Shown here piece by piece: positions 6,999 through 15,276 of a DNA stretch of 38,790 nt. Both the position numbers and the translations under genes were made by a program. The notes below the pieces were generated by a model. It had not been told where the DNA came from and did not search any database. It saw nothing but the letters and a program-made list of their open reading frames with translations. Within the stretch, counting starts at the first letter, position 1, and the number at the start of each line of letters is the position of its first letter. The DNA comes from Oculatellaceae cyanobacterium Prado106 (lineage in GTDB: Bacteria; Cyanobacteriota; Cyanobacteriia; Elainellales; Elainellaceae), in assembly GCA_025454315.1 (NCBI GenBank), contig JALOOP010000006.1, forward strand, positions 1 to 38,790. Reading direction: 5' to 3'.

Positions 6999-9710
6999 TC
7001 AATTCCGCGTCCGAACTCCACCCTCTACCGTTGTCGCGCCTAGGCCAGAAAACTGCCCTGGATCTCCGCTCCAGTTAAAGTCGCTGATGCGGAAATTGAT
7101 GGCGGCGGATTCTCGAATCGGGCTATAGCTGAGGGAAATGGCGTAGGTGCGGCGGCTATATTCCAGGGTGTAAATGGTGTCGATTTCGCGATCGCGGTTC
7201 AAGCTATAGGCCGTTTGAATGCCAAAGCGAAAAGGCCCGTAGATTTGTTGGGTAATGCCTGCACTAATAGTTTGTGTGTCCGCAACACGGTCGAACAAAA
7301 AAGGAGATTCGCCCTCCAGAGCTGTGTAGGAATAAAACAGATAGAAACTGGTGGAATCCAAAAATGGACGCGAGAATCGTCCTAGCTGTCCCGCAATCCC
7401 AATCGAGGCGGTCAGGTTGGTTTGGGTTTCGCCGTTGCTATAGGCACTGGCAACCCCTCGTAGTCCCGTAAACAGCGCCAGGTTAGGCGTAACGGGATTG
7501 GGCGTATAGCGGAGTCCTTCCGTTGGGGTGGGGGGAAGGGCGGTGCCTTGCCAAAGCAAAAACGAACGATTGAGGGCAGCGCTGACTTGATAGCGAGTCA
7601 GATCAACCCGGTTGTTGGAGCGACCCACTTCTAGCAGGCTAGAGCGATCGGTATCGGCTCGAACAAGCTGTACGCCGCCCTGATAGCTCAGGTCAATGCC
7701 CGTCTGCCCCAGCCGAATCGTAGGAGAAGTGACGACCAGACCTAAACTGCTCTGGACATTTTGAAACCCTAGAGAACCATTGAAGAGGCGATCGCGATAG
7801 CTATATTCCAATCCCAGGTTGTGGGTACCAATCTGTTGTCTTGCTCGTAGACTGGCACGGAGCGAATTCTCGACATCGCCCAAGTCAAGGCTAGTCAATA
7901 CGGCATTGCCCAAAATACTGGTCGTTGGTGTCAGATCGGCATCGAGACGCGCGGTCAAACCAAAGGTGGAAGGCTGGAAGAAATTGCCTTCATCAAACCC
8001 ACGCTGGATCAGAAATTGGGGCGTAACGCTGAAACTGGCGTTGCGATTTGACAGAAGTTCAAAGGTGCGTTCAATGAAGAAACCGCCCCGATCTTCTTCG
8101 TCAAAGCCAAATTGGAAGAGTCCGGGGTTGCGGTTGCGGCTGTCGAGGAGGAGGCGATCGCGCAACAACGGCAGAGAAAATCCCTGGTCAAAGACTGCGC
8201 GGGGATTACGCGCTCGAATTTCGCTCTGAGTCGGTGACAGTCGAGTGAATGTGACTCGATTGGAGCGTATTTCTAATTCCGGTGGTGAAAAAGGGTCATT
8301 GGTAATGCGGACATTTTCAGCTTCTGCACTATCTCCAGCAAAGGTGACCCGCTCGGCTTCAAATCGTAACCGTCTCAGCTCACCGCCTGCACCACTAGAA
8401 TTGTTGCCCCGGTTGCCGCCGCCGCTGAGGCCAAAGGTTACTCCCGTGGCTGATCCGAGAAACTGAAACGGAGAATCCAGGCTGGGAGTGGTCTGGGCAG
8501 CGACATCGGTTGGAAGTCCTGGGGTTAAATCATTGCCCGCAGTCGGCAAAAAGAGTTCGCCGCTGGCTCCAAAAACGGTGCCATCGCCCTGTACCAGGTT
8601 GTATTCTAGGCGATCGCCCTGAATCACCTGCTGTCCCCGAGTAAAGACCGCATTGCCATTCGCGACTGCAATCCGGTTAGGAATATTGACCTGAATTTGA
8701 TCGGCTCGCAGCGTTGCCCCCCGAAATCTTAAGACCGCATTGCCCTCTGCTCGGTAAACCTGGCTGAGCGAGTCATATTCCTGGCGATCGGCGTTCAGTT
8801 CAACAACATTTTCGGTGCCTGGAATAGGCTCGGTTCCGGGGGGAGTCCCTGGAGCCGTGCCTGGAGTTGTGCCTGGAGTGGGTACCTGGGGTTGACCAGG
8901 GGTTGAGCTGGGAGGTTGGCTAGGAAGTTGTCCTGGAAGTTGTCCTGGAAGTTGTCCTGGAATTTGACCGGGGAGTTGCCCTGGAATCTGGCCTGGAATC
9001 TGGCCTGGAATTTGGCCGGGAATTTGGCCGGGGAGTTCCTGACCGGGGATGACTTGGCCAGGAATGGTGGGAATCGAAGGGGTGGGCACTTCCGATGGCG
9101 TTGGAATGGTGATTCCTTCTGGTTGTGCTGGTTGTGCTGGAGATGTCGGCGTACCCAACGGGGCGGGTCGAAACTGGCCAGGTTGCTCGGAGGATGGCTC
9201 AGGAATGGGAACGGGTAGGGGCAGGGATTCGTTGAGCGGGGCGGGAACGGTGGGAACGATGCGATCGGGGCGATCGGGTACTGGCGTGGAGTTAGAGCCT
9301 CCGGCTGGTGGCGTGGATTGGGCGATGAATGGAACGGGGGTATCCGGCAGGGAAATGATCGTGGGGGTGGCGTCGGTCTGGATTTGGGTGAGCGATACGA
9401 AGTTGGCGGTGGAGGGGCGATCGCGATCGTCCAGACTATCCACAGACATGGGTTGCCCCAGTTCTACGGCCTGTCCTGTTGGAGGGTCTTGAGGATCTTG
9501 AAGGGGAGCCTGGGTGACCTGGGTCGATTGGGGTTGTGCAGGTCTTGGCCTTCGAGCTAGCTCCGGCGTGAATTCTGGCGCAGAGGCTTCTGGAATAGCT
9601 TGGGCAACCAGGAGACTGGAGTTGGAAGGCGATTCTGCAAGGCGAGATTCCTCAAGCGGCTGAATGCTGACAACAGGGGGTGGCGTGGGCGGTAGAACCG
9701 GATAGGGCAT
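6999..9710 (-). CDS. lptD: LptD-like outer-membrane protein with LptA/OstA domain (DUF3769 type)
   Basis: The 903-residue protein resembles the cyanobacterial LptD homologue annotated as DUF3769, which is expected to insert lipopolysaccharide into the outer membrane. Residues 1-300 are Pro-rich and low complexity, including PGQI/PGQL repeats at 217-262. An OstA/LptA-type beta domain follows at about 301-390 (NADRQEYDSLSQVYRAEGNA, then RADQIQVNIPNR). The remainder alternates beta strands ending in aromatic residues (FSLSYSPIRESAAINFRISDF near the C-terminus), as in a 26-strand barrel. An in-frame TAA lies 12 nt upstream of the ATG, so the start is fixed. No conventional signal peptide is seen at the N-terminus, which is common in annotations of this family but leaves export unexplained. 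Confidence 0.88.
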   Translation of the reverse strand: MPYPVLPPTPPPVVSIQPLEESRLAESPSNSSLLVAQAIPEASAPEFTPELARRPRPAQPQSTQVTQAPLQDPQDPPTGQAVELGQPMSVDSLDDRDRPSTANFVSLTQIQTDATPTIISLPDTPVPFIAQSTPPAGGSNSTPVPDRPDRIVPTVPAPLNESLPLPVPIPEPSSEQPGQFRPAPLGTPTSPAQPAQPEGITIPTPSEVPTPSIPTIPGQVIPGQELPGQIPGQIPGQIPGQIPGQLPGQIPGQLPGQLPGQLPSQPPSSTPGQPQVPTPGTTPGTAPGTPPGTEPIPGTENVVELNADRQEYDSLSQVYRAEGNAVLRFRGATLRADQIQVNIPNRIAVANGNAVFTRGQQVIQGDRLEYNLVQGDGTVFGASGELFLPTAGNDLTPGLPTDVAAQTTPSLDSPFQFLGSATGVTFGLSGGGNRGNNSSGAGGELRRLRFEAERVTFAGDSAEAENVRITNDPFSPPELEIRSNRVTFTRLSPTQSEIRARNPRAVFDQGFSLPLLRDRLLLDSRNRNPGLFQFGFDEEDRGGFFIERTFELLSNRNASFSVTPQFLIQRGFDEGNFFQPSTFGLTARLDADLTPTTSILGNAVLTSLDLGDVENSLRASLRARQQIGTHNLGLEYSYRDRLFNGSLGFQNVQSSLGLVVTSPTIRLGQTGIDLSYQGGVQLVRADTDRSSLLEVGRSNNRVDLTRYQVSAALNRSFLLWQGTALPPTPTEGLRYTPNPVTPNLALFTGLRGVASAYSNGETQTNLTASIGIAGQLGRFSRPFLDSTSFYLFYSYTALEGESPFLFDRVADTQTISAGITQQIYGPFRFGIQTAYSLNRDREIDTIYTLEYSRRTYAISLSYSPIRESAAINFRISDFNWSGDPGQFSGLGATTVEGGVRTRN
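8922..9062 (-). repeat. 12-bp coding repeats (PGQI/PGQL) in lptD-like gene
   Basis: Twelve-base units encoding Pro-Gly-Gln-Ile/Leu run for about eleven copies within residues 217-262. They are nearly identical at DNA level (CCTGGAATCTGG and variants on the + strand), so copy number could change by slippage without a frameshift. Confidence 0.88.
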
Positions 9711-9932
9711 AAGCGAGCGTTAAACGAACAACGGTAGATAGCCCCTCACAAGGCTTCTCCGTAGGGACAGGAGGTGGAATACAAGATGACAGGATTGGGA
9801 ATGAGCCGCTCTCTGCATTCAATTCAACACCTAGTTTCTAGGATGCGGTTTCTGGGTATGGAGTTCCTAAAGGTCTTCGGGTGTTCTTTAGGATACTCAG
9901 GGATTCACATCTCACCCGGCAATTTCCTCAAA

Positions 9933-9972
9933 ATCCCTTGTGGTTTGATGCCAAGGCATCTCCACAAGGGAT
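9933..9972 (-). terminator. Hairpin, probable psbI terminator
   Basis: The outer arms ATCCCTTGTGG and CCACAAGGGAT (9933-9943, 9962-9972) pair perfectly, and an inner GATGCC/GGCATC stem adds six pairs. On the minus strand the hairpin is followed by TTTTGAGG. It lies about 160 nt beyond the psbI stop, so a small RNA or processing site is an alternative. Confidence 0.65.
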
Positions 9973-10007
9973 CTTTAGAAGTCTTTAAGGCTAAGTTGTA
10001 GAACAAT

Positions 10008-10039
10008 TTTTAGATCAGGCGACTTTTAGATCAGGCGAC
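10008..10039 (+). repeat. 16-bp perfect direct duplication
   Basis: TTTTAGATCAGGCGAC occurs twice head to tail (10008-10023, 10024-10039). Confidence 0.9.
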
Positions 10040-10135
10040 CTCAGAGTAGAGGTGATTTTGTAGATGGTAGGGATACACGAGCCGTTGACCCATCCACCCA
10101 TTCACCCATCCACTTATTCACTCATCCACCGAAGC

Positions 10136-10252
10136 CTATTCCATGTCCCGACGCTTGGGGTTCCGAGCAGGGTCATTGGACAGGAAACCAAAGATAAACA
10201 GAGAGACGAAAAAGGCAACAACAATATAAACAACGGTTTTCAGAGCCAGCAT
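10136..10252 (-). CDS. psbI: Photosystem II reaction center protein I
   Basis: This 38-residue single-span thylakoid membrane protein binds next to D1 and CP43 and helps photosystem II assembly and dimer stability. Translating the minus strand from the ATG at 10252 gives [20 protein letters not shown], a membrane helix at about residues 4-25, and then [18 protein letters not shown] before TAG. The [14 protein letters not shown] signature and exact 38-residue length are those of PsbI. A GAGG sequence lies about 9 nt upstream of the start. The gene stands alone; psb genes are not adjacent. Its small size makes it easy to miss in gene calling. Confidence 0.97.
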   Translation of the reverse strand: MLALKTVVYIVVAFFVSLFIFGFLSNDPARNPKRRDME

Positions 10253-10351
10253 GTCAAGATCCTCAGCAGCGCGTTTTGTAAAAAATTAGCTCCATTATCA
10301 TATCGAAACGTTGCACCCTTTAGAAGGGATGTGTCTTGAATCGTTGGGAGT

Positions 10352-10510
10352 GGGGAAAAAGGGAAAAGGGGAAAGGCGAAAGGGGAAAGGGAATTCTTGG
10401 ATGTGTTGCTGTTTGTTTCTGCGATCGCCCCAGTACTCTTCATCGATCTGAAACATTAACATCCTTGACATCCTTTCGCCTTTCCCCTTTCGCCTTTCCC
10501 CTTCTTCCTC
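10352..10510. repeat. Inverted purine/pyrimidine repeat element with 25-bp perfect arms
   Basis: The purine arm 10366-10390 and pyrimidine arm 10479-10503 (beginning CCTTTCCCCTTTCGCC) are perfect 25-nt complements separated by 88 nt. The surrounding DNA extends the purine and pyrimidine blocks. This is the second element of the type seen at 4171-4348. A partial CGCGTCTCTACGGTT repeat (10506-10531) abuts the right arm. Confidence 0.88.
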
Positions 10511-10536
10511 CGCGTCTCTACGGTTCAAATCTTTCA

Positions 10537-10959
10537 TCAGCCCGTTTTGCCACAGCTTCCGGTTTCGCAGGTGGGTTGAGCCGGGTAGACGGACTCGTAG
10601 GTGGTTGGACGTTGGCCGAAGAGGGTGTAGCGGTTGTCGCGGATTTGTTCGTAGATGCGATCGCCCCCCCATTTCACCCCCGGCATGGCTCGATACAGAG
10701 CAACAAAGGCAGCACCACCGGGTAACAGTCGGCCAATTTCTTCAGCCGCGTCACTGCCCTGCCAGCGCTGATTGGGAGCATCTGCGTTGATTAGGATCAT
10801 GCCCATTTCGCAGTCTTGGGCGGTGATGCCGTATTCCGCTAAGGTGGCTTGGTCTTGCATGGGGATGTAGTGGAAGCGATCGCCCCGGTCAAGCTGCTCT
10901 AGAACTCGAACCAGATTGACGCATAAATTACAGTTCCCGTCGTAAATGATGTGATACAT
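10537..10959 (-). CDS. DCC (DUF393) family thiol-disulfide oxidoreductase-like protein
   Basis: The family is named for the conserved Asp-Cys-Cys motif, seen here at the N-terminus as YDGNCNLC (Asp7, Cys10, Cys13 from the chosen start). Members are small thioredoxin-like proteins, such as YuxK, thought to be redox active, with unknown substrates. I start at ATG 10959 (140 residues), since MYHIIYDG is the usual N-terminus; the upstream extension is not conserved-looking. The GSDAAEEIGRLLPGG and ALYRAMPG segments also fit the family. A further Cys pair (CETGSCG) is at the C-terminus. The gene is divergent from pstS. Confidence 0.87.
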   Translation of the reverse strand: MYHIIYDGNCNLCVNLVRVLEQLDRGDRFHYIPMQDQATLAEYGITAQDCEMGMILINADAPNQRWQGSDAAEEIGRLLPGGAAFVALYRAMPGVKWGGDRIYEQIRDNRYTLFGQRPTTYESVYPAQPTCETGSCGKTG

Positions 10960-11103
10960 TACTGAATTCTTCCAGGGAGTAAGTTGATACAGGACGATCG
11001 ATCTGCACTCGGGGCTGCACTGACGAGCGATTGGCACTAGCGCGGGATTGAGGTTCTAGATTCCATTAACTAGCTTAACAAGCTTGCAGGGAATGCCCAG
11101 ACT

Positions 11104-11177
11104 AGATCTATCCTCTAGAATCTGGCCTCTAGAATCTGGCCTCCAGAATCTATCGTTTAGAATCTATCGTTTAGAAG
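11104..11177 (+). repeat. 14-bp tandem repeat, about five copies
   Basis: Units AGAATCTGGCCTCT, AGAATCTGGCCTCC, AGAATCTATCGTTT and AGAATCTATCGTTT follow one another at 11117, 11131, 11145 and 11159. They are flanked by a 13-nt variant at 11104 and a truncated copy at 11173. Confidence 0.9.
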
Positions 11178-11330
11178 TCGAGGCACTAGACATTTTGTCC
11201 GTCTAATGCAATTAACCTCCTGAAGGTGCTTAAGAAAATCTTAATAATTAACAAATTGAGTGAGTGCGGTTCGAGGTCTTCCAGGCCAAAGCTTAAAACC
11301 AGTCCACTCTGATGTTTTTTGTCGTGGAAA

Positions 11331-11386
11331 TTTAAACTTTCCTTAACCAGATCGTTAACTTAGTCTTTACTATCAGACAGTAGGAT
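11331..11386 (+). promoter_or_regulatory. Pho box and -10 element upstream of pstS
   Basis: Four octamers fit or nearly fit the cyanobacterial SphR/PhoB repeat PyTTAAPyPy(T/A): TTTAAACT (11331), CTTAACCA (11342), GTTAACTT (11354) and CTTTACTA (11365), spaced 11, 12 and 11 nt. A -10-like TAGGAT at 11381 lies 9 nt beyond the last repeat, the expected arrangement for activator-dependent pho promoters. Phosphate-starvation induction is inferred from this. Confidence 0.75.
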
Positions 11387-11430
11387 GCAGGCGAGACCCT
11401 GTAAGAATCTACAAGACTGATAGGTATTCT

Positions 11431-12537
11431 ATGACTTCTCTAAACTCCCTGAAGCGTCGGGCTTTTCTAGCCTCCTTGGCTGCTCTTTCGTTTGGTTTTG
11501 CGGCCTGCCAAAGCACTCCTCCTCAGGCACCTTCAGCAACGGGGGGTGGATCTGCCCCTGCTGCGGGTGGTGCAGGCGGTAGTGGTAAGACTGCGGTTCT
11601 GAGTGGTGCAGGGGCTAGCTTCCCGGCTCCGCTTTATCAGCGTTGGTTTGCAGAGTACAACAAAGTTGAACCCGGTGTTCAAATCAGCTATCAGTCCGTT
11701 GGTAGCGGCGCAGGTGTGGAACAATTCCTGGCGGGAACGGTGGATTTCGGCGCGACCGACTCTCCCCTGAAGGACGAAGAAAAAGCCAAGTTCAAAGAAA
11801 AATATGGCGCTGACCCCATCCAAGTCCCCATGACGGCGGGTTCAGTGGTGTTTGCCTACAACCTGCCCGAAGTCAAAGACCTGAAGCTTTCCCGAGCGGC
11901 CTACTGTGGCATCGTCACCGGCAAAGTCACCACCTGGAATGCCCCAGAAATCGCCGCTGCGAATCCCGGCGTTACTCTGCCTTCGACCAATATCAGCTTC
12001 GTTCACCGCTCCGATGGTAGTGGTACCACCTCTGTGTTCACGACCCACCTGGATGAAGCCTGTGCCGATTGGACTGCGGGTGCAAACAAGTCCGTTGAAT
12101 GGCCTGTAGGTACGGGTGCAAAAGGCAACGAAGGGGTGACGGCTCAAGTTCAGCAAGCTCCTGGCGCAGTTGGTTATGTAGAGTATGCCTACGCCAAGGA
12201 AAATGGCTTGTCTATGGCCTCCATTGAAAACAAGTCCGGCAACATCATCACCCCTTCCCCAGAAGCGGGTGGGTTGGCATTCAAAGGTGCTACCATTCCG
12301 GCTGACTTTGCTCTTACGGTGCCCGATCCCGCTGATGCCAATGCCTACCCCATCACCAGCTTGACCTGGTTGTTGCTCTATCCCAAGTACGATGATGCCA
12401 CTAAGGGTGAAGCCCTCAAGGCTGTTGTCGATTGGGCTTTAACTGATGGTAAGCAGTTTGCCGATCAGTTGGGCTATGTATCGATGCCGCCCGAAACCAA
12501 CGGTAAGGTCAAGGAAGCCGTCACTAAGATTCAGTAG
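11431..12537 (+). CDS. pstS: Phosphate ABC transporter substrate-binding lipoprotein
   Basis: PstS captures phosphate outside the cytoplasmic membrane and hands it to PstCA. The 368-residue precursor has a basic N-terminus (SLKRRAFLASLAAL), a hydrophobic stretch and a lipobox FAAC with Cys26 as probable lipidation site, followed by a Gly/Ala/Pro linker (about 30-52). The mature part has the PstS hallmarks LSGAGASFPAPLYQRWFAEY, YQSVGSGAGVEQFLAGTVDFGATDSP and FVHRSDGSGTTSVFTTHL (phosphate-binding Ser/Arg/Asp/Ser/Thr residues). A Pho box lies upstream and a strong terminator just after the stop, separating it from pstC. Confidence 0.97.
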   Translation: MTSLNSLKRRAFLASLAALSFGFAACQSTPPQAPSATGGGSAPAAGGAGGSGKTAVLSGAGASFPAPLYQRWFAEYNKVEPGVQISYQSVGSGAGVEQFLAGTVDFGATDSPLKDEEKAKFKEKYGADPIQVPMTAGSVVFAYNLPEVKDLKLSRAAYCGIVTGKVTTWNAPEIAAANPGVTLPSTNISFVHRSDGSGTTSVFTTHLDEACADWTAGANKSVEWPVGTGAKGNEGVTAQVQQAPGAVGYVEYAYAKENGLSMASIENKSGNIITPSPEAGGLAFKGATIPADFALTVPDPADANAYPITSLTWLLLYPKYDDATKGEALKAVVDWALTDGKQFADQLGYVSMPPETNGKVKEAVTKIQ

Positions 12538-12546
12538 TCCTAAAAA

Positions 12547-12578
12547 AGAGAGGCGCGAGGGTTCGCGTCTCTCTTTTT
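12547..12578 (+). terminator. Rho-independent terminator after pstS
   Basis: Arms AGAGAGGCGCGA (12547-12558) and TCGCGTCTCTCT (12563-12574) pair with one mismatch around GGGT and are followed by a T-run to 12578. It begins 9 nt after the pstS stop. Confidence 0.92.
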
Positions 12579-13035
12579 ATGCACTGTTTTCTTTTTACGC
12601 TGTTCTCTCTCGATGTACTGGTTTCTTTTTCCGCCCTGCTTGCTATGCACTCCTTTGGAAGCTTGCTGGGCAAGATGTCTGGGAGTGTGCCGTAGATAGT
12701 AAATATCAGTTTGCTCATCTCAGCCCAATGGTACAGAATTCTTAGCTACCCTAAAAGATTCAGCGCATTGGAAAAAATCTATCTTGGGGTCAAGTTTGGG
12801 TTAATGGAATGGGCTGATGGTTCTGGGGTGAGAATGCCAGAATGGAGATCGATGGTCGAACAAAAGACTAAAAAAGCGATCGCCATTCAAAACGAGATAT
12901 TTTATCAGATAAGTCGGTGGACAACTGCAACGATTGTATCTATCGGCGTCGGTTGCTGAGATGATAGAGAGAAGGGTCTAACGACTGTTTTAGGTTTTGA
13001 TTTCAACTTTATCTGTTCCGGTGATCGTTCTACCT

Positions 13036-13075
13036 GTGATTGCTCTCGCTGTGATGTGATTGTTCTCGCTGTGAT
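13036..13075 (+). repeat. 20-bp tandem duplication
   Basis: GTGATTGCTCTCGCTGTGAT (13036-13055) is followed directly by the same 20-mer with one C-to-T change (13056-13075). Confidence 0.9.
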
Positions 13076-13116
13076 GAGTCCTACTTGCGATTAGGACTTC
13101 CGAAGCAAAGGCTTTG

Positions 13117-13158
13117 CTGTTTTGGGATCACTGTTTTGGGACAACTGTTTTGGGACAA
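13117..13158 (+). repeat. 14-bp tandem repeat (3 copies)
   Basis: CTGTTTTGGGATCA at 13117, then CTGTTTTGGGACAA at 13131 and again at 13145. The array ends 34 nt before the pstC start, so it would be in the transcript leader. Confidence 0.9.
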
Positions 13159-13192
13159 CTGACAACCTATTTCTGAGTGCTGTAAGGATTTT

Positions 13193-14146
13193 ATGAGTTC
13201 ATTCACAAACGAGTCTTCGAGCGGAAGCAATGGCTCCCTGGCGATCGCTCGTCTCATTGACCGCATTTTCTTTGGCTTGACCTGTGCATTCGCAGTCTTC
13301 ATTGCTGTTATTCTCCTTTGGATTACAGCCCAGCTTTTCCAGGCTGCGTATCCGGCAATCGCCCAATTTGGCCTAGGATTTATCACGACTGCTCGTTGGA
13401 ACCCGGTCGAAGATATCTACGGCGCACTGCCTCAGATCTATGGCACGATTGTCAGTTCGATTATTGCGCTGTTGCTAGCCGTTCCTCTGGGCGTTGGGGT
13501 GGCTGTTTTCCTGAGCGAAGACTTTTTGCCTGCCAAGATTAGAACCCCGATCGCCTTTGTGATTGAACTCCTAGCCGCTGTTCCAAGCGTCGTGTATGGC
13601 CTCTGGGGCATTTTTGTCTTGGTACCCTTCATCCGTCCCTTCCTCAACGTGATCCACCAAACGCTAGGGTGGATTCCGATCTTTAGTACGGCTCCTGATA
13701 TTCGGGGCATGGTGCAGGCTGGAATTGTCCTAGGCATTATGATTTCCCCCATTATTATTGCCATCTCCCGCGATGCCCTGGTTTCCCTGCCGCCCCAGTT
13801 GAGACAGGGATCGCTGGCGCTAGGTGCAACTCGATGGGAAACCATCCTAAAGGTGCTGCTGCCTGCTGCGCTGTCTGGAATTATTGGGGCAGTCATGCTG
13901 GCGCTAGGTCGTGCCTTGGGCGAAACCATGGCCGCCGCGATGCTGATTGGCAACGCGCCTCGGATTAGTGCTTCGGTGTTTGACCCGGCTTCGACGATTG
14001 CCTCTCTGATTGCCAACCAGTTCGCTGAAGCCAGTGGTCTTCAGGTTTCGTCCCTGCTCTATGCCGGGTTGATTCTGATGTTGCTGACGCTGGCGGTCAA
14101 TGTTTTGGCTGAGGTGATTATTACTCGCTTCCAGCAAATTGAGTAG
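13193..14146 (+). CDS. pstC: Phosphate ABC transporter permease PstC
   Basis: One of the two membrane subunits of the high-affinity phosphate importer. The 317-residue protein has a first membrane helix at about 28-52 (FFGLTCAFAVFIAVILLWI) and five more. PstC signatures present include GAVMLALGRALGETMAAAMLIGN near residues 230-252 and the SRDALVSLPPQLRQGSLALGATRWETI coupling loop that contacts PstB. AAGGA lies 6 nt upstream of the ATG. The gap to pstA is 117 nt. Confidence 0.96.
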   Translation: MSSFTNESSSGSNGSLAIARLIDRIFFGLTCAFAVFIAVILLWITAQLFQAAYPAIAQFGLGFITTARWNPVEDIYGALPQIYGTIVSSIIALLLAVPLGVGVAVFLSEDFLPAKIRTPIAFVIELLAAVPSVVYGLWGIFVLVPFIRPFLNVIHQTLGWIPIFSTAPDIRGMVQAGIVLGIMISPIIIAISRDALVSLPPQLRQGSLALGATRWETILKVLLPAALSGIIGAVMLALGRALGETMAAAMLIGNAPRISASVFDPASTIASLIANQFAEASGLQVSSLLYAGLILMLLTLAVNVLAEVIITRFQQIE

Positions 14147-14263
14147 AAATTTAGCCCTTGGATGGGGGGATTGCTGTTACGGCTCCCCCTTTTGCAATAA
14201 GGCTTTTAGCATTTTTCATCCTGTTGAAATTCTGTGGACTATTGGGGTAAGTAGAGAACCATT

Positions 14264-15157
14264 ATGGCTTCAGTCGTCGATCAGCCACCTTCAGATTCAA
14301 GCTCAAGCATGTCCTATACCGTCGCTCCGATGCGGAAAGCCTTCGGAGCTTTCATGACGGTTTTGGCCACGGGCTGTGCCTTATTGCTAGCTTTGCCCCT
14401 CTTTTCAATTCTTTGGACGGTCATCTCTAGAGGGATGTCAGGGTTGAGTCTAGCCGTTTTCACCGAGTTGCCGCCGCCGCCGCTGATGCAGGGCGGGGGC
14501 TTTGGCAATGCTATTCTGGGGTCTTTGACGGTGTTGGCGATCGCCGCCTTGATCAGCGTCCCCTTCGGCATTATGGCTGCCATTTTCGTTTCAGAATTCG
14601 CCAGAGGTACTAAGTTCGCTAACTTTGTCCGCTTTGGGATCAATGTCCTAAGTGGTGTGCCCTCAATTATCATGGGGTTGTTTGCCTACGCAGTGGTGGT
14701 GCTGACAACGGGCACCTTTTCGGCATTGGCTGGAGGCGTTGCCCTGGCTATCCTGATGATTCCCATTGTGGAACGGACTGCCGAAGAAGGCTTAAAGTCA
14801 GTCCCGATGGAAACCCGTCAAGGAGCGATTGGGGTTGGTGCAACCAATTTTCAAACTATTTCTCAAATCGTTCTTCCGGCAGCCTTGCCCTCCATTGCTA
14901 CGGGCGTCACTTTGTCTCTAGCGCGCGCCGCTGGAGAAACCGCCCCCCTACTGATTACAGCATTGTTCAACAACTTCTACGCTCAGGGCATTCTACAACC
15001 GATTGCGACGCTGCCCGTGTTGATTTACAACTTCGCTGGCGCACCCTATAAAAACCAGCAGGATTTAGCCTGGGTTGCTTCGCTGCTGATTGTTACCTTG
15101 ATTTTGATTGTGAGCATTGTGGCGCGTAGCTTTGCCCGCCGTCAGCACTTCGGTTAA
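14264..15157 (+). CDS. pstA: Phosphate ABC transporter permease PstA
   Basis: Second membrane subunit of the phosphate importer, 297 residues with six predicted helices, the first at about 27-50. The binding-protein-dependent transport loop is VPMETRQGAIGVGATNFQTISQIVLPAALPSI, and the ARAAGETAPLLITALF segment near residue 222 is typical of PstA. The paralogue pstC lies 117 nt upstream and pstB 119 nt downstream on the same strand, so the three are probably one transcription unit ending at the terminator at 16211-16243. Confidence 0.96.
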   Translation: MASVVDQPPSDSSSSMSYTVAPMRKAFGAFMTVLATGCALLLALPLFSILWTVISRGMSGLSLAVFTELPPPPLMQGGGFGNAILGSLTVLAIAALISVPFGIMAAIFVSEFARGTKFANFVRFGINVLSGVPSIIMGLFAYAVVVLTTGTFSALAGGVALAILMIPIVERTAEEGLKSVPMETRQGAIGVGATNFQTISQIVLPAALPSIATGVTLSLARAAGETAPLLITALFNNFYAQGILQPIATLPVLIYNFAGAPYKNQQDLAWVASLLIVTLILIVSIVARSFARRQHFG

Positions 15158-15276
15158 GCAGACGTTGTGGCCAATGTATGGCCAATTTATTTTCTGTATT
15201 TTCCCATTGAGTTTTTGGGTCGTTCTATTGATTGATCTGAGCTTCATTTCACCTCAATTCCCCAATCCCTATTTTT

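Larger units (their letters stand above)
9711..10135. other. Non-coding region between lptD-like gene and psbI
   Basis: No gene is seen. The region contains a long hairpin (9933-9972), a perfect 16-bp direct duplication at 10008-10039 and a pyrimidine-rich CATCCACCCATTCA-type simple repeat at about 10089-10129. Confidence 0.55.
10960..11430. other. Regulatory region between DCC gene and pstS
   Basis: This divergent spacer has a 14-bp tandem repeat (11104-11177), a possible distal set of Pho-box-like TTAA octamers (11211-11254, with CTTAA at 11229 and 11240 exactly 11 nt apart) and a better proximal Pho box (11331-11372). Confidence 0.6.
12579..13192. other. Long non-coding leader between pstS and pstC
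   Basis: About 614 nt without a supported gene. It contains two tandem arrays (13036-13075 and 13117-13158) and two short perfect hairpins, AGTCCTA/TAGGACT (13077-13098) and AGCAAAG/CTTTGCT (13104-13118). A separate promoter for pstCAB may lie here; I cannot place one with confidence. Two short forward reading frames (12579-12695, 12711-12959) have no family resemblance. Confidence 0.55.

Noticed and set aside
10516-10540. GGTTCAAATC resembling a tRNA T-loop
   Set aside because: No matching acceptor, D or anticodon stem surrounds it; it is part of the dispersed CGCGTCTCTGCGGTT repeat.
12579-12695. 38-codon hydrophobic ORF starting just after the pstS terminator
   Set aside because: The start sits in the terminator T-run with no ribosome binding site, and it resembles no known small protein.
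12711-12959. 82-codon forward ORF between pstS and pstC
   Set aside because: No ribosome binding site, no recognisable domain, and irregular composition; likely chance in a long spacer.
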